A stretch of DNA of 64,000 bases from Burkholderiales bacterium (lineage in GTDB: Bacteria; Pseudomonadota; Gammaproteobacteria; Burkholderiales; SG8-41), in the NCBI GenBank assembly GCA_019749945.1, contig JAIEPF010000001.1:186001-250000 (forward strand), read 5' to 3'. Shown here piece by piece: positions 25,369-34,008 of the stretch; position 1 is the first letter of the stretch; each line of letters begins with the position of its first letter. The notes beneath the pieces are model-generated. The model was not told where the DNA came from and ran no database searches. It worked only from the letters and a program-made list of their open reading frames with translations. The position numbers and the translations under genes were made by a program.

Positions 25369-26159
25369 GGCTTGATCATGACCTCAAGCCGCGTACTGTC
25401 CAGATAATCCAGCACCATGCGGTGCCCACCACCCAGCGCAAGGCCGCGCAGCAGCGGCAGACCGCGCGCGGCGGGGATCGTGCTGCGCAGGCGCTCCAGT
25501 GCAGCATCTGCCAGCCGGTCTGCGTCCGCATCCGTCAGGCTGACGGCGATTTTCGCCAGCGTGCATGGGCTGCGTTGCGGCGCGATGACCAGCGCAACAC
25601 CAAACGCGTCGGGTATGGGCCGGGCGCTGTGCAAGGGCTCCGGATAACTGCTGTCGCAGGCCAGAAAAACCACGCGCGTGTCATCGACCACGACCTGCGT
25701 CAACGTTTCCAGCAGACCGGCACCGAAGCAGGCATCAAAGGCGCCGAGGACAGTGGATGGCGACATCGCGCCGGTGGCAATGCTCCAGTAACCTGCAGCG
25801 GCGTTATGCACGGAATTGTGAAAACGCGTCGGAGAAATCTGCCGGTCATCCGAAGCGAGCATTTCACAGATGGCATGGCAGTTTTCGCCGTCGCCGCCGG
25901 ACGCGGAAAACACCATGGGCAAGGTGGCCGCATCCAGTCCCGCCGAATTGATGGCTTCCAACCCGGTGGCGAGCGTCAGCCGGACGATCACGCCGCTGCG
26001 CCGGCGCTCGGCCGCTGGCAGCAGCGCGGGCAGCGGCAGCACGGTCCTGGCGGGCTGGTAGGTCTGTTGACCGCGCAGCACCGCCTGGCCGTCCGGCCAG
26101 TTGTTGAAACCGGGGCCCAGCAGGCCGATACCTTCAATGTATGCGGTAAGCGTGTGCAT
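25365..26159 (-). CDS. Beta-ketoacyl synthase-like chain-length factor (ApeC-like)
   Basis: 264 residues, much shorter than a full ketosynthase (about 400), of the ketoacyl-synt_2 type. The recognisable block is RFHNSVHNAAAGYWSIATG, followed by the nucleophile-elbow-like FDACFGAGLLE. Such proteins pair with an active ketosynthase as chain-length factor in type II systems. It directly follows the true KS gene with adjacent stop and start, so equimolar production is likely. Confidence 0.82.
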   Translation of the reverse strand: MHTLTAYIEGIGLLGPGFNNWPDGQAVLRGQQTYQPARTVLPLPALLPAAERRRSGVIVRLTLATGLEAINSAGLDAATLPMVFSASGGDGENCHAICEMLASDDRQISPTRFHNSVHNAAAGYWSIATGAMSPSTVLGAFDACFGAGLLETLTQVVVDDTRVVFLACDSSYPEPLHSARPIPDAFGVALVIAPQRSPCTLAKIAVSLTDADADRLADAALERLRSTIPAARGLPLLRGLALGGGHRMVLDYLDSTRLEVMIKP

Positions 26160-27353
26160 CTATCCTGCTCTGGAAAAAATCAGGCTGCAGTTGGTGCCAC
26201 CAAAACCGAATGAGTTGCTGAGCACATGTTTTACCTGCTGTTCGCGGTTCTCCAGCAAATAATCGAGTTCCAGGGCCGGGTCGAGCTGCCGGGTGTTCAA
26301 TCCGGCGGGAAGCAGTCCATGTTGCAGTGCCAGCGCGCAGATCACCGCCTCCACGCCGCCGGCCGCCCCCAGGGTATGACCGGTCGCGCCCTTGGTCGAA
26401 CTGCAGGGCGTGCGCGTGCCGAATACATGCTGCACCGCCTTGCACTCGGCGGCATCGTTGCTGGGCGTCGCAGTACCATGCAGATTGATATAGGTGATGT
26501 CCGCCGGCTGCAAACCCGCCATGTTCAGCGCGCTCTCCATGGCCAAACGTGCGCCCAGACCTTCGGGATGCGGTGATGACATGTGATAGGCATCACTCGA
26601 TTCGCCCGTGCCGCGCAGCAGCACCGCATCAGCATCCGGATCCCGCGGGGCATGTTCCAGCAAGGCAAAAGCCGCCGCCTCACCGATCGAAATGCCGTTG
26701 CGCTGCGCATCAAACGGACGGCAGGCTTCTGCGGACATCAGGCCGAGCGAGTTGAACCCGTACAGCGTCGTCAGGCACAGCGTATCCACGCCGCCGACCA
26801 CGGCCGCGTCAATCAGGCCGGAGGCCATCATGCGTCGCGCCGAAGCAAACACCCTGGCGCTGGATGAGCAGGCCGAGGACACCACGACAGCCGGCCCGGT
26901 CAATCCGAAATAACGACGCGTGAAGTCCGCCACGGAAAAAACGTTGTGCGTCGTGCCGTAAATGAAATCCGCGGGCAAGGCGCCGGTCTGCGGATCGCGG
27001 CGCCGGTACGCCAGCTCGGTCTGCAGGATGCCGGCCGTGCTGGTGCCGAGAAAAACACCCACGCGTTGCGCACCGTATCTGGCGATGGCCGCGCGCACCG
27101 CCTCATCAAAACCGTCCTGCATCAATCCCAGCAGCGCCAGCCGGTTGTTGCGGCAATCAAAATCGGCCAGGTGCGCGGGAAGACTCACCGCATCCACCCC
27201 CGTCACCTCGCCGATCACCGTCGCCAGATCCACGGTATCAAAGCTGCACGGCGCGAGACCGCTGCGGCACTCGCGCAGCGCAGCCAGCGTCTGTTCAAGA
27301 CCGCAGCCGATGCTGCTGGTGGCAGTGAAATGGGAAAGCCAGAGGGGGGTCAA
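26160..27353 (-). CDS. Beta-ketoacyl-ACP synthase (ApeO/ApeR-like)
   Basis: 397 residues with the Cys-His-His triad: Cys162 in VSSACSSSARVF, a His in INLHGTATPSND and a His in GATGHTLGAAGG, plus SNSFGFGGTN at the C-terminus. It extends the aryl starter with malonyl-ACP units. It is the only complete ketosynthase in the locus; canonical aryl-polyene clusters commonly carry more, so another may act in trans. Starts the minus block 56 bp downstream of the PAP2 gene. Confidence 0.92.
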   Translation of the reverse strand: MTPLWLSHFTATSSIGCGLEQTLAALRECRSGLAPCSFDTVDLATVIGEVTGVDAVSLPAHLADFDCRNNRLALLGLMQDGFDEAVRAAIARYGAQRVGVFLGTSTAGILQTELAYRRRDPQTGALPADFIYGTTHNVFSVADFTRRYFGLTGPAVVVSSACSSSARVFASARRMMASGLIDAAVVGGVDTLCLTTLYGFNSLGLMSAEACRPFDAQRNGISIGEAAAFALLEHAPRDPDADAVLLRGTGESSDAYHMSSPHPEGLGARLAMESALNMAGLQPADITYINLHGTATPSNDAAECKAVQHVFGTRTPCSSTKGATGHTLGAAGGVEAVICALALQHGLLPAGLNTRQLDPALELDYLLENREQQVKHVLSNSFGFGGTNCSLIFSRAG

Positions 27354-27409
27354 GGCGAAACCAGCCTGGTTAAATGTGGATTCTACAAAACTCGAAGTAC
27401 AAGTCCGGA

Positions 27410-28138
27410 CTAAACGGACGGGATTTGCATCTTATCGCCCGTGCCCGCCCGCAAACGATGCCGCAACGACAGCCAACCCGCGAGACCGCCAAGCACCAGG
27501 CCGGCGAGGACATCCACGGCCACATGCTGGCGTACGGCCAGGGTGGAATAAACGATACCGGCACACCATACTCCATTGATGATATGTATCGGCAGCGGAG
27601 CGCCAAAACGCCGCAGCAGATGGTGCAGCCAGATCCCTGAAAAAACCGCCGTGGCCACGTGCAGCGACGGGCAGGCATTCCCCGCGGCGTCCAGGTTTTT
27701 CAGAAATTCCATGCCGGGATAACGCGTCCAGTCGACATCGGGCGCAGGAACTGCCGTGGGCCAGAAATAGAAAATGCCCAGACCCGCGAGGCAGGTGGCC
27801 GCCATGGCCGCGCCATAACCATACAGCTCACTGCGTGAGGCCGGCAGCGCCGGCGGCAGGGAGACATAGACCCACAAGCTTATGTAAATGTAAAACGCCG
27901 GCGGCTGAAAAGGAATCAGCCGATCGAGCGCGGTCACGGGCATCACCGTGACCGGATGGGCCGGGTTCTTGAGCACATAAAAGTAGGCGCCAAAAAAAAC
28001 GGTAATAAACAGCATCGTGCCCATGCTTTTAAGATACTGATGAGTGGTCAGGGCTGCCGCAGCCTGCCGGTACCAGGACGGCGGCTGGTCCATATCACGC
28101 AAGATGCGGCCGCTCGAAACACAGTCGATCAAGGGCAT
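27410..28138 (-). CDS. PAP2-family membrane phosphatase
   Basis: 242 residues with six hydrophobic segments. Phosphatase motifs are NACPSLHVATAVFSG (PSLH) and LAVRQHVAVDVLAG (SRxxxxxHxxxD-like, here RQHVAVD). Family members dephosphorylate isoprenyl or phosphatidyl phosphates. Same strand and 56 bp upstream of the KS gene, so it may belong to the pigment locus, possibly processing a lipid carrier; this is inference. Confidence 0.85.
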   Translation of the reverse strand: MPLIDCVSSGRILRDMDQPPSWYRQAAAALTTHQYLKSMGTMLFITVFFGAYFYVLKNPAHPVTVMPVTALDRLIPFQPPAFYIYISLWVYVSLPPALPASRSELYGYGAAMAATCLAGLGIFYFWPTAVPAPDVDWTRYPGMEFLKNLDAAGNACPSLHVATAVFSGIWLHHLLRRFGAPLPIHIINGVWCAGIVYSTLAVRQHVAVDVLAGLVLGGLAGWLSLRHRLRAGTGDKMQIPSV

Positions 28139-28147
28139 TTCCCGTTT

Positions 28148-29251
28148 TCAAAACAGGCTGCCCTGTTTTGCCGCGCCCGGCACGCGGAATTGCGTGGTGT
28201 CGCGCCGGCCGCCCTCGCCGCGACGCGCCTGGTTGAGGCCGGCTTTTTTGCAGGCGACGCTGAAGCGCTGTTTCAGCAGATCGGCAAACTCACCGGCGCC
28301 GCGCATGCGGCTGCCGAATTCGGGATCGTTGTCGCGCCCGCCGCGCATCGCCTGCACCCGGCTCATCACATGCGCGGCCTTCAGCGGGTAATGCCGTTCC
28401 AGCCAGTCGCGGAACAGGGTTTTGACCTCGTACGGCAGGCGCATCAGGATATAGGCTGCACGTTGCGCGCCATGCGCTGCCGCGGCCCCGACGATGGCCT
28501 CGATTTCGTGGTCGTTCAGAAACGGCACCACCGGCGCCACCATCACGCCCGCCGGGATCCCCGCCTCCGCCAGCGTGCGCACCGCCTGCAGGCGCCGCAA
28601 GGGCGCCGTGCAGCGCGGCTCCATGCGTCGTGCCAGTTCATGGTCCAGCGTGGTCACCGACACGAACACTTCCGCCAGCCCTTTTTTCGCCATCGCCGCG
28701 AGAATATCAATATCGCGCTCGACCAGCGCATTTTTGGTGACAATGCCCACCGGCTGGTTGAATTCGGCGCAGACTTCCAGAATGCCGCGGGTGATGCGCC
28801 GCTCGCGTTCCGCCGGCTGGTACGGATCGGTATTCGCACCCAGCGCAATCAGTTCGCATTTATAGCCGGTTCTGGACAGTTCCTTGCGCAGCAGTTCCGC
28901 CGCGTTGGTCTTGGCAAAAATCCGCGTTTCGAAATCAATCCCCGGCGACAGGTTGCGATAGGCGTGGCTGGGCCGGGCATAACAATAGATGCAGCCGTGT
29001 TCGCAGCCCTGGTAGGGATTGATCGACTGCGCAAACGGAATGTCCGGCGAATCATTGCGCGAGAGGATCGACTTTGTGCGTTCGTCAGTGACCACGGTCT
29101 TCAACGCGACGGGTTCTTCATCCGTGCCGGTCTGCCAGCCGTCATCAAAGGCTTCGCGCTCGACCTGCTCGAAGCGCCCCTCGGGATTGACCCCCGCACC
29201 GCGCCCCTTGCGCGCATCGGCATGTTTTCCCGACAGTGTGCGCAGCGCCAT
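28148..29251 (-). CDS. PA0069-family radical SAM protein (SplB-like)
   Basis: 367 residues. The [4Fe-4S] cysteines 83, 87 and 90 lie in YQGCEHGCIYCYARPSH, and GANTDPYQPAERERRITRG, TKNALVERD and MVAPVVPFLND follow, all typical of this family (Rv2578c/PA0069). The N-terminus GRGAGVNPEGRFE is also diagnostic. The reaction is unknown despite wide conservation. It starts 3 bp after the thioesterase gene ends and forms an operon with it. Confidence 0.92.
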   Translation of the reverse strand: MALRTLSGKHADARKGRGAGVNPEGRFEQVEREAFDDGWQTGTDEEPVALKTVVTDERTKSILSRNDSPDIPFAQSINPYQGCEHGCIYCYARPSHAYRNLSPGIDFETRIFAKTNAAELLRKELSRTGYKCELIALGANTDPYQPAERERRITRGILEVCAEFNQPVGIVTKNALVERDIDILAAMAKKGLAEVFVSVTTLDHELARRMEPRCTAPLRRLQAVRTLAEAGIPAGVMVAPVVPFLNDHEIEAIVGAAAAHGAQRAAYILMRLPYEVKTLFRDWLERHYPLKAAHVMSRVQAMRGGRDNDPEFGSRMRGAGEFADLLKQRFSVACKKAGLNQARRGEGGRRDTTQFRVPGAAKQGSLF

Positions 29252-29254
29252 TGT

Positions 29255-30259
29255 TTATTCGGCCTTGCAGGCGTGGGTGGTCATCAGCTCAAACACCTTG
29301 CGCGACCGGCCGTCCTTGCCGCGACAGGTCACTTCAGTGCGCACCACCGCGATCAGCCGGCCGTGATGCACGACTTTTGATTTGATTTTCAGTGCACGAC
29401 CTTCACCGGGACTGATGTACCAGGCCGACAGCGCGGTCAGCGACCAGTGCGGGGTCAGCGCCGCAAGCGCGTTCTCGGCGGCGAGCCCGAGCAGGATGCC
29501 GCCCTGCACATGGCCGACCCGGTTGCCGATATGCGGGCCGTTTTTCACCGTCGACTGGGCGGCGCCCGCGACATGTTTCGCCTGCACACCCCAGAAACGC
29601 TGGATGAACGAGCCGCCATGGGCGCGCACCTCGGTGATTGCGGCGTCGGCCGTGGCCAGTATTTTTTTCTCATCGGGATGCAGCCTGCCGCCGGGAATCT
29701 CCGGAGTCGGATTTTCACCACGACGACGATGCGGCACCGGATGCAGCTCCACACCCTTCGGCGGCTTCAGCACCATGAAGGTCGCAGTGCCGGTGCAGAT
29801 CAGGCCCGCATCGTTGCGGATGTCCATGGTGCTGACGCCCTGGCGTCCGGCCGCGCCCTGCACAAAACCGTGCATCGCCCCGCGCCCCGAGAGTCGTCCA
29901 CTGCGCGCAGCGCCGGTGAACTGCAGGTTCATGGTCACCGTCGCCAGCCGGGTATGCGAAGGCAGACCCGCACGCACCGCGGCAGCCGTCACCAGATCGG
30001 CGAGGATCGCCAGGCCCGACAGATTGAGTTGTCCGTCGGCCTCGGCACAATGCGGCGCGACATCCACCGACAATGCGGTGTAATCGGTGCCGACATGGTC
30101 GTACGACAGATCGAGGAAATTTCCGGCGAAGTGATAACCGGGTTCGCGGTTGAGCGCGATGCCGCGCAGGACTTGCGCGCGGATCGCGTCCAGCGTGTCA
30201 GTGGCTGGCGGTGCGGTGACCGTAGACGCTACCGCTGCAGCAGTCAGTGGTTTGTTCAT
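29255..30259 (-). CDS. PaaI-type thioesterase with two hotdog domains
   Basis: 334 residues. Two hotdog-like halves: residues about 40-165 with FAGNFLDLSYDHVG and LATVTMNLQFTGAARSG, and about 215-325 with NRVGHVQGGILLGLAAENAL and YISPGEGRALKIKSKVVHHG. The second half has the HxxGG-type helix of PaaI thioesterases. It is expected to hydrolyse acyl-CoA, substrate unknown. The start at 30259 is the first Met; the first 25 residues are Ala/Thr rich. Confidence 0.82.
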   Translation of the reverse strand: MNKPLTAAAVASTVTAPPATDTLDAIRAQVLRGIALNREPGYHFAGNFLDLSYDHVGTDYTALSVDVAPHCAEADGQLNLSGLAILADLVTAAAVRAGLPSHTRLATVTMNLQFTGAARSGRLSGRGAMHGFVQGAAGRQGVSTMDIRNDAGLICTGTATFMVLKPPKGVELHPVPHRRRGENPTPEIPGGRLHPDEKKILATADAAITEVRAHGGSFIQRFWGVQAKHVAGAAQSTVKNGPHIGNRVGHVQGGILLGLAAENALAALTPHWSLTALSAWYISPGEGRALKIKSKVVHHGRLIAVVRTEVTCRGKDGRSRKVFELMTTHACKAE

Positions 30260-30319
30260 CGCTTGATTGTAACAAGCGACCGCTTGCCAACTGCCTGGGG
30301 TCCACCCTCTGGGGATATA

Positions 30320-31213
30320 TTATAAGTTATTGTTTTTATTCATATTTTTTAAAATCTGCTCAACGGCGTCCAGCGCCGCAGCCGATGCCCCGCCCTGCGC
30401 CCGCGCCAGATCGAGCGCGATCTGATTCAGCGCGCGATAGGCCTCGGCAATGCGCGGATCCAGTGTGTTGAGTGCCGCGAGCTGCCGCGCCAGCACCCCG
30501 GCATCCCCCCGTGCCACCGGCCCGGTCAGCGCGCGCACGGTGCCCAGCGCAAAAACATTGTCCAGCGTCTCGCGCACCAAAGGTTCCATCATCCTTTGCG
30601 CAGTGTCGCGCTTGATGCCCGCCCGTTCATACGCGCGCAGCCCCGCCTCCATCAATGCGGTCAGGTCATTGCACACCAATACACTCGCTGCGTGATACAG
30701 CGTCTTGCCGGCGGGATCGATCACCGCGACTTGCGCACCGAGTTGCTCAAACAACGGCGTCAGCACGGCCAGCGCCGCCGCATCACCTTCAGCTGCGCAG
30801 TACGTACCTCTGAAGGTCTGCGCCGCCGTCGCCGGATCAGCAAAACTTTTCAGTGGATGCACACTGGCGATCAGCGTGTCCGCAACGGACAGCGGTGCAA
30901 GCAGGCCTGAGGCCTGCGAACCGCTGCAATGAAACACCACATCGCCGGCGCGCAACCGGCCAGTGGCGGCCAGCGCGGTCGCGACAGACTCAATCGCCGC
31001 ATCGGGCGGCGTCAGCAGCCAGAGGTTGGCGGCACGCATCTCGCGCAGCACCCGCACCGCGCGACCGGCGCCGATGAAGGCCACCGCGGATTCGGCGGTG
31101 GCGATTTCCGCACTCAGCACATCCTGCACCGCGCACAGTCCGGCACGCTGCAGCAATGCCCCCAGCGTGCGCCCGACACGGCCCGGGCCGATGATGTTCA
31201 GGGTATGCGACAC
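30320..31213 (-). CDS. Rossmann-like and DUF2520 domain protein
   Basis: 297 residues. N-terminal NAD(P)-type Rossmann segment (NIIGPGRVGRTLGALLQRAG), then LLTPPDAAIE, VFHCSGSQASGLLAPL and HPLKSFADP, which are DUF2520 signatures related to 6-phosphogluconate-dehydrogenase folds. Function unknown. GTG start at 31213, 2 bp after the stop of the membrane-protein gene; the frame stays open further upstream, but that part is a shadow of the neighbour. The last codons (MNKNNNL) are encoded by an AT-rich IHF-like motif, unlike the rest of the gene. Confidence 0.88.
   Translation of the reverse strand: MSHTLNIIGPGRVGRTLGALLQRAGLCAVQDVLSAEIATAESAVAFIGAGRAVRVLREMRAANLWLLTPPDAAIESVATALAATGRLRAGDVVFHCSGSQASGLLAPLSVADTLIASVHPLKSFADPATAAQTFRGTYCAAEGDAAALAVLTPLFEQLGAQVAVIDPAGKTLYHAASVLVCNDLTALMEAGLRAYERAGIKRDTAQRMMEPLVRETLDNVFALGTVRALTGPVARGDAGVLARQLAALNTLDPRIAEAYRALNQIALDLARAQGGASAAALDAVEQILKNMNKNNNL
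30323..30340 (-). promoter_or_regulatory. AT-rich 18-bp motif, IHF-like (copy 3 of 7), at the DUF2520 gene 3' end
   Basis: Minus strand AATAAAAACAATAACTTA directly precedes the last base of the TAA stop region and supplies the last sense codons of the gene. One mismatch to the IHF consensus. Confidence 0.4.
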
Positions 31214-31215
31214 GG

Positions 31216-31593
31216 TTACGGCACCGGTTCGTCCGGCGGCGCCCTTTTTTTTGCAATGCTGCTGGCGATCATGGCAACGATGAACTGCGGGATCGACACC
31301 ACCGTCATCGCGATGATCGCCAGCGGCCACAACGACGCTGATCCGCCCCCCAGCACCATCGCCAGCGATTGCCCGAGGGCCATGCTCAGCACCCAGCGCC
31401 AGGCGCGCTGCGGGAAGAAATAAGCCAGCACAAAAATCACCACGCACATCGCCGGAATGCCGATGCTGAAATAAATCGGCGCATCCCAGGCCTCCCTGCG
31501 CCCCGAGGTCACCGTGATGAACAGGCAAATCGCCAGCCCGGCGATGAAGGAGACGGCATACGGCAGCAGGTTGTTAACCGGCTTGCCCATCAT
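31216..31593 (-). CDS. Small four-helix membrane protein, unknown function
   Basis: 125 residues with about four hydrophobic helices (LLPYAVSFIAGLAICLFITV, FSIGIPAMCVVIFVLAYFF, WVLSMALGQSLAMVLGG, LWPLAIIAMTVVSIPQFIVAMIA, partly quoted). Not recognised as a named family. It overlaps the upstream membrane-protein gene by 20 bp and is followed after 2 bp by the DUF2520 gene, so the three form an operon. Low Lys/Arg outside the termini suggests short loops. Confidence 0.7.
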   Translation of the reverse strand: MMGKPVNNLLPYAVSFIAGLAICLFITVTSGRREAWDAPIYFSIGIPAMCVVIFVLAYFFPQRAWRWVLSMALGQSLAMVLGGGSASLWPLAIIAMTVVSIPQFIVAMIASSIAKKRAPPDEPVP

Positions 31594-31978
31594 CCGGCTC
31601 TTTACGTGACAGCCACAACACCACGCTGCCGATCAGCGCGCCCGGCACGGCCACCGCAGCGCCGACCAGAATCGCGATCACCAGTTCGAAGGGCCACAGG
31701 TTGTGGGCGCTGTAATCCAGCACACCATCGACCACCACCCGCGCCATGACCACCGCCGGCACTGCCGCGCCCATCACCATCACAACACGCATCAAGGATT
31801 TTCCGGAATACACCCGGGCCAGCACCGCCACCGCAAACACCACGGCGAGTTCCGCGCCGAGCAGGGCACTGGGCAGGTTGAGCTTGTTGTACGGGATCAG
31901 CCAGTACGGCAGGCCCACCGCAAAAAACGCCAACGCGAAGCCGGGTTGCCACCAGTATTTGCGCCAGTCGATGGTCAT
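31574..31978 (-). CDS. Small membrane protein, unknown function
   Basis: 134 residues with about four transmembrane helices (WQPGFALAFFAVGLPYWLIP, LLGAELAVVFAVAVLARVY, VVMVMGAAVPAVVMARVVV, LVIAILVGAAVAVPGALIGS). Not assigned to a family by eye. Its 3' end overlaps the next membrane gene by 20 bp, and it lies 12 bp after the OmpA-like gene. The OmpA-like, two membrane and DUF2520 genes are probably cotranscribed. Confidence 0.72.
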   Translation of the reverse strand: MTIDWRKYWWQPGFALAFFAVGLPYWLIPYNKLNLPSALLGAELAVVFAVAVLARVYSGKSLMRVVMVMGAAVPAVVMARVVVDGVLDYSAHNLWPFELVIAILVGAAVAVPGALIGSVVLWLSRKEPDDGQAG

Positions 31979-31990
31979 CGCCGGGCCCGG

Positions 31991-32854
31991 TTATTTTTTC
32001 ACCAGCTCCACGCGGCGGTTTTTCGCCCGCCCCTCTTCACTGCGGTTGTCGGCAACCGGTTTCTCCTGACCGAATCCCGCCGCTGACAGCCGCTTTGCAT
32101 CAATACCCGCCGCGACGATGGCCGCCATCACGCTCTGCGCGCGTTTCTCGGAAAGCGTCTTGTTGGTCGCCGCCTGGCCGACATTGTCGGTATGGCCTTC
32201 GATCGCAATTTTCAGCGCAGGCGCCGATTTCAGCATGGCGGCGATCTCGGCCACCGTTGCCTTGCCGTCGGCCTTCAGCTCAGCCTTGCCGGTGTCGAAA
32301 TTGATGTACAGCGCGATATAGCCGTTGCGGTTCAGCTCGTCGAGCAGCTTGTTGGCGGTGACCACCTGCTGCATGGCAGCGACCTCGACGATCGACAGTT
32401 TGTAGCTTTGCGTCGGCGCGCCGAAGATGTCGGGCTCGACCCGCACCCAGACATCCTTGCCGCCGGTCGTCACCTTGAGCGTGGTTTCCCCGCCGTCGGA
32501 ATCGCGCGGCAGACGCTCGTACACCACCTCGCCGCCGATGGTCTTGATCGCATTCTGGTAATTGCGGATCAGCTCCAGTGCACTGGGCTGTTTGTCCGGC
32601 TTGTTGTAAAAATAACGGATCACCGTGGCATCGCCCTCTATCGACTGGGGCTTTGCCGGGCTGCCTTTGGCGCCGACCTTGAATTCCACCGCATTGTAGT
32701 TTTTGGTGTATTCGGTAATGCGCGAATCCGGGTACCGCGTCAGCAGCGGGTGGTCTTTCGACTTCGGCGCATCCGCCGCCGGCACCGGCACAGCCACCAC
32801 CAGCAGAATGCCCAGCAGCACACACCGCTGCAATGAATCACTGAATGTCCTCAT
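31991..32854 (-). CDS. OmpA-family periplasmic/outer-membrane protein
   Basis: 287 residues: signal peptide (1-26, LLGILLVVAVPVPAADA), a central domain of unknown type (30-170), then an OmpA C-terminal peptidoglycan-binding domain (about 178-287) with IEGHTDNVGQAATNKTLSEK, RAQSV and GFGQEKPVADNRSEEGRAKN-RRVEL. It binds diaminopimelate in the cell wall. No N-terminal beta-barrel, so it is a soluble or lipid-free anchor. A GGGGGAAA ribosome site precedes ATG 32854. Confidence 0.9.
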   Translation of the reverse strand: MRTFSDSLQRCVLLGILLVVAVPVPAADAPKSKDHPLLTRYPDSRITEYTKNYNAVEFKVGAKGSPAKPQSIEGDATVIRYFYNKPDKQPSALELIRNYQNAIKTIGGEVVYERLPRDSDGGETTLKVTTGGKDVWVRVEPDIFGAPTQSYKLSIVEVAAMQQVVTANKLLDELNRNGYIALYINFDTGKAELKADGKATVAEIAAMLKSAPALKIAIEGHTDNVGQAATNKTLSEKRAQSVMAAIVAAGIDAKRLSAAGFGQEKPVADNRSEEGRAKNRRVELVKK

Positions 32855-32908
32855 CGCATTTCCCCCTTGCTCAAGGTTGATATCACGACGCCACAGCCAC
32901 AGTCTAAA

Positions 32909-33370
32909 TCAGGATTCAGGCCGGGGCGCATCCGGCACCAGCAACAGCCAGTGCACCCTCAGCGCTTCAGCCAGCGCCTGGAAAAAAGCAATCGGCAATT
33001 CGGTGGCCAGTAGCACCGGCGCGTCCATGAACGGCCCCAGTTCCCGGCCCAGTTGCCGCTCAAACTGATCCAGCGTAATGCCGGTCGCCGCCACATGCGC
33101 GCGGATGCGGTCGGGCAAATCCGGCAAGGCCAAACGCTCCTCCACCGGCACGGTTTCACCAAACAGGTCGGCGAGATGCACGCCAAACAACTCCGCCAGC
33201 GCCACGCCCTGAAACAGCGTCAGTGTTGCCGCGAGTTCACCGTCGCGCTGCTCCAGATCCTCATACCAGGCCGGATTCAGCGCGATGTGCGCGGCGGCTT
33301 CAGTCCGGGATTTCCCGGCGCGGATGCGCGCGCCGCGGATCATTTCGGCGACACCGACAAGGTCCTTCAT
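32909..33370 (-). CDS. XRE-like helix-turn-helix protein
   Basis: 153 residues. The N-terminal part MIRGARIRAGKSRTEAAAHI and LNPAWYEDLEQRDGELAATL resembles an XRE helix-turn-helix (residues about 8-65), followed by LAELFGVHLADLFGE. The C-terminal half (RIRAHVAATGITLDQFERQL) is of unknown fold. Start 33370 has AGGGG 6 nt upstream. Likely a transcription factor; its target is not evident. It lies 22 bp downstream of tspO. Confidence 0.72.
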   Translation of the reverse strand: MKDLVGVAEMIRGARIRAGKSRTEAAAHIALNPAWYEDLEQRDGELAATLTLFQGVALAELFGVHLADLFGETVPVEERLALPDLPDRIRAHVAATGITLDQFERQLGRELGPFMDAPVLLATELPIAFFQALAEALRVHWLLLVPDAPRPES

Positions 33371-33392
33371 CGTCAGCCCCTGTTCACGGTAC

Positions 33393-33896
33393 TCAGCCCA
33401 GGAGCCGGGGATTGAGCTGCCAGACGGCATAGTTCAATACCGCGGCAAAACTCACCCACAGCCAATAGGGCAGCAGCAATGCACCGGCCAGCGGCCGTAC
33501 CCGCCAGAAGGTGATCACGGTGCCGGCAATCAGCACCCATAACAGCAGGATGTCGACAAAGGCCAGCGCGCCGCGTTGCCAGGCAAAAAACAGCCACGAC
33601 CACAGTGCATTGACCGCCAGCTGGACCAGGAACAGCACCAGCGCGGCACGCGCCGCGCGAAATCCGGCCTCGCGCCACACCAGCCACGCCGCGATGCCCA
33701 TCATCGCGTAGAGCACGGACCACACCGGGCCGAATACCCCCGGTGGCGGCGCCCACTCCGGCCGCAGCAGTTGCAGATAGAACGGGCCGGCGTTGATCGA
33801 AGCCGCGCTGGCAATCGCTGCAACAACAAAACACACCACAAGCCACAGGACGAGACTTGGAAGGTTTTTTAATGCCAGCCACTGCCGCATGAACAT
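33393..33896 (-). CDS. tspO: TspO/MBR-family tryptophan-rich sensory protein
   Basis: 167 residues with five hydrophobic helices and the typical WAPPPGVFGPVWSVLYAMMG block, LVQLAVNALWSWLFFAWQRG and LLPYWLWVSFAAVLNYAVWQLN. TspO binds tetrapyrroles and cholesterol-like ligands in membranes and modulates stress or photosynthesis genes. Start chosen at 33896 (GGAAAGAG just upstream); ATG 33890 two codons later is possible. Confidence 0.92.
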   Translation of the reverse strand: MFMRQWLALKNLPSLVLWLVVCFVVAAIASAASINAGPFYLQLLRPEWAPPPGVFGPVWSVLYAMMGIAAWLVWREAGFRAARAALVLFLVQLAVNALWSWLFFAWQRGALAFVDILLLWVLIAGTVITFWRVRPLAGALLLPYWLWVSFAAVLNYAVWQLNPRLLG

Positions 33897-34008
33897 TCTC
33901 TTTCCGCGAAACCACCAGTCTAACCACATCCCGGCAAACCCGCAGCGGATGCCGATCACATGAAATTTCACCATGCTAAGATCATTGAAAAACCGGGGGA
34001 GAACCGTC

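Noticed and set aside
25365..26159. A truncated pseudogene of a ketosynthase
   Set aside because: Short chain-length-factor proteins of about 260 residues are normal in aryl-polyene loci, and the frame is intact and coupled.
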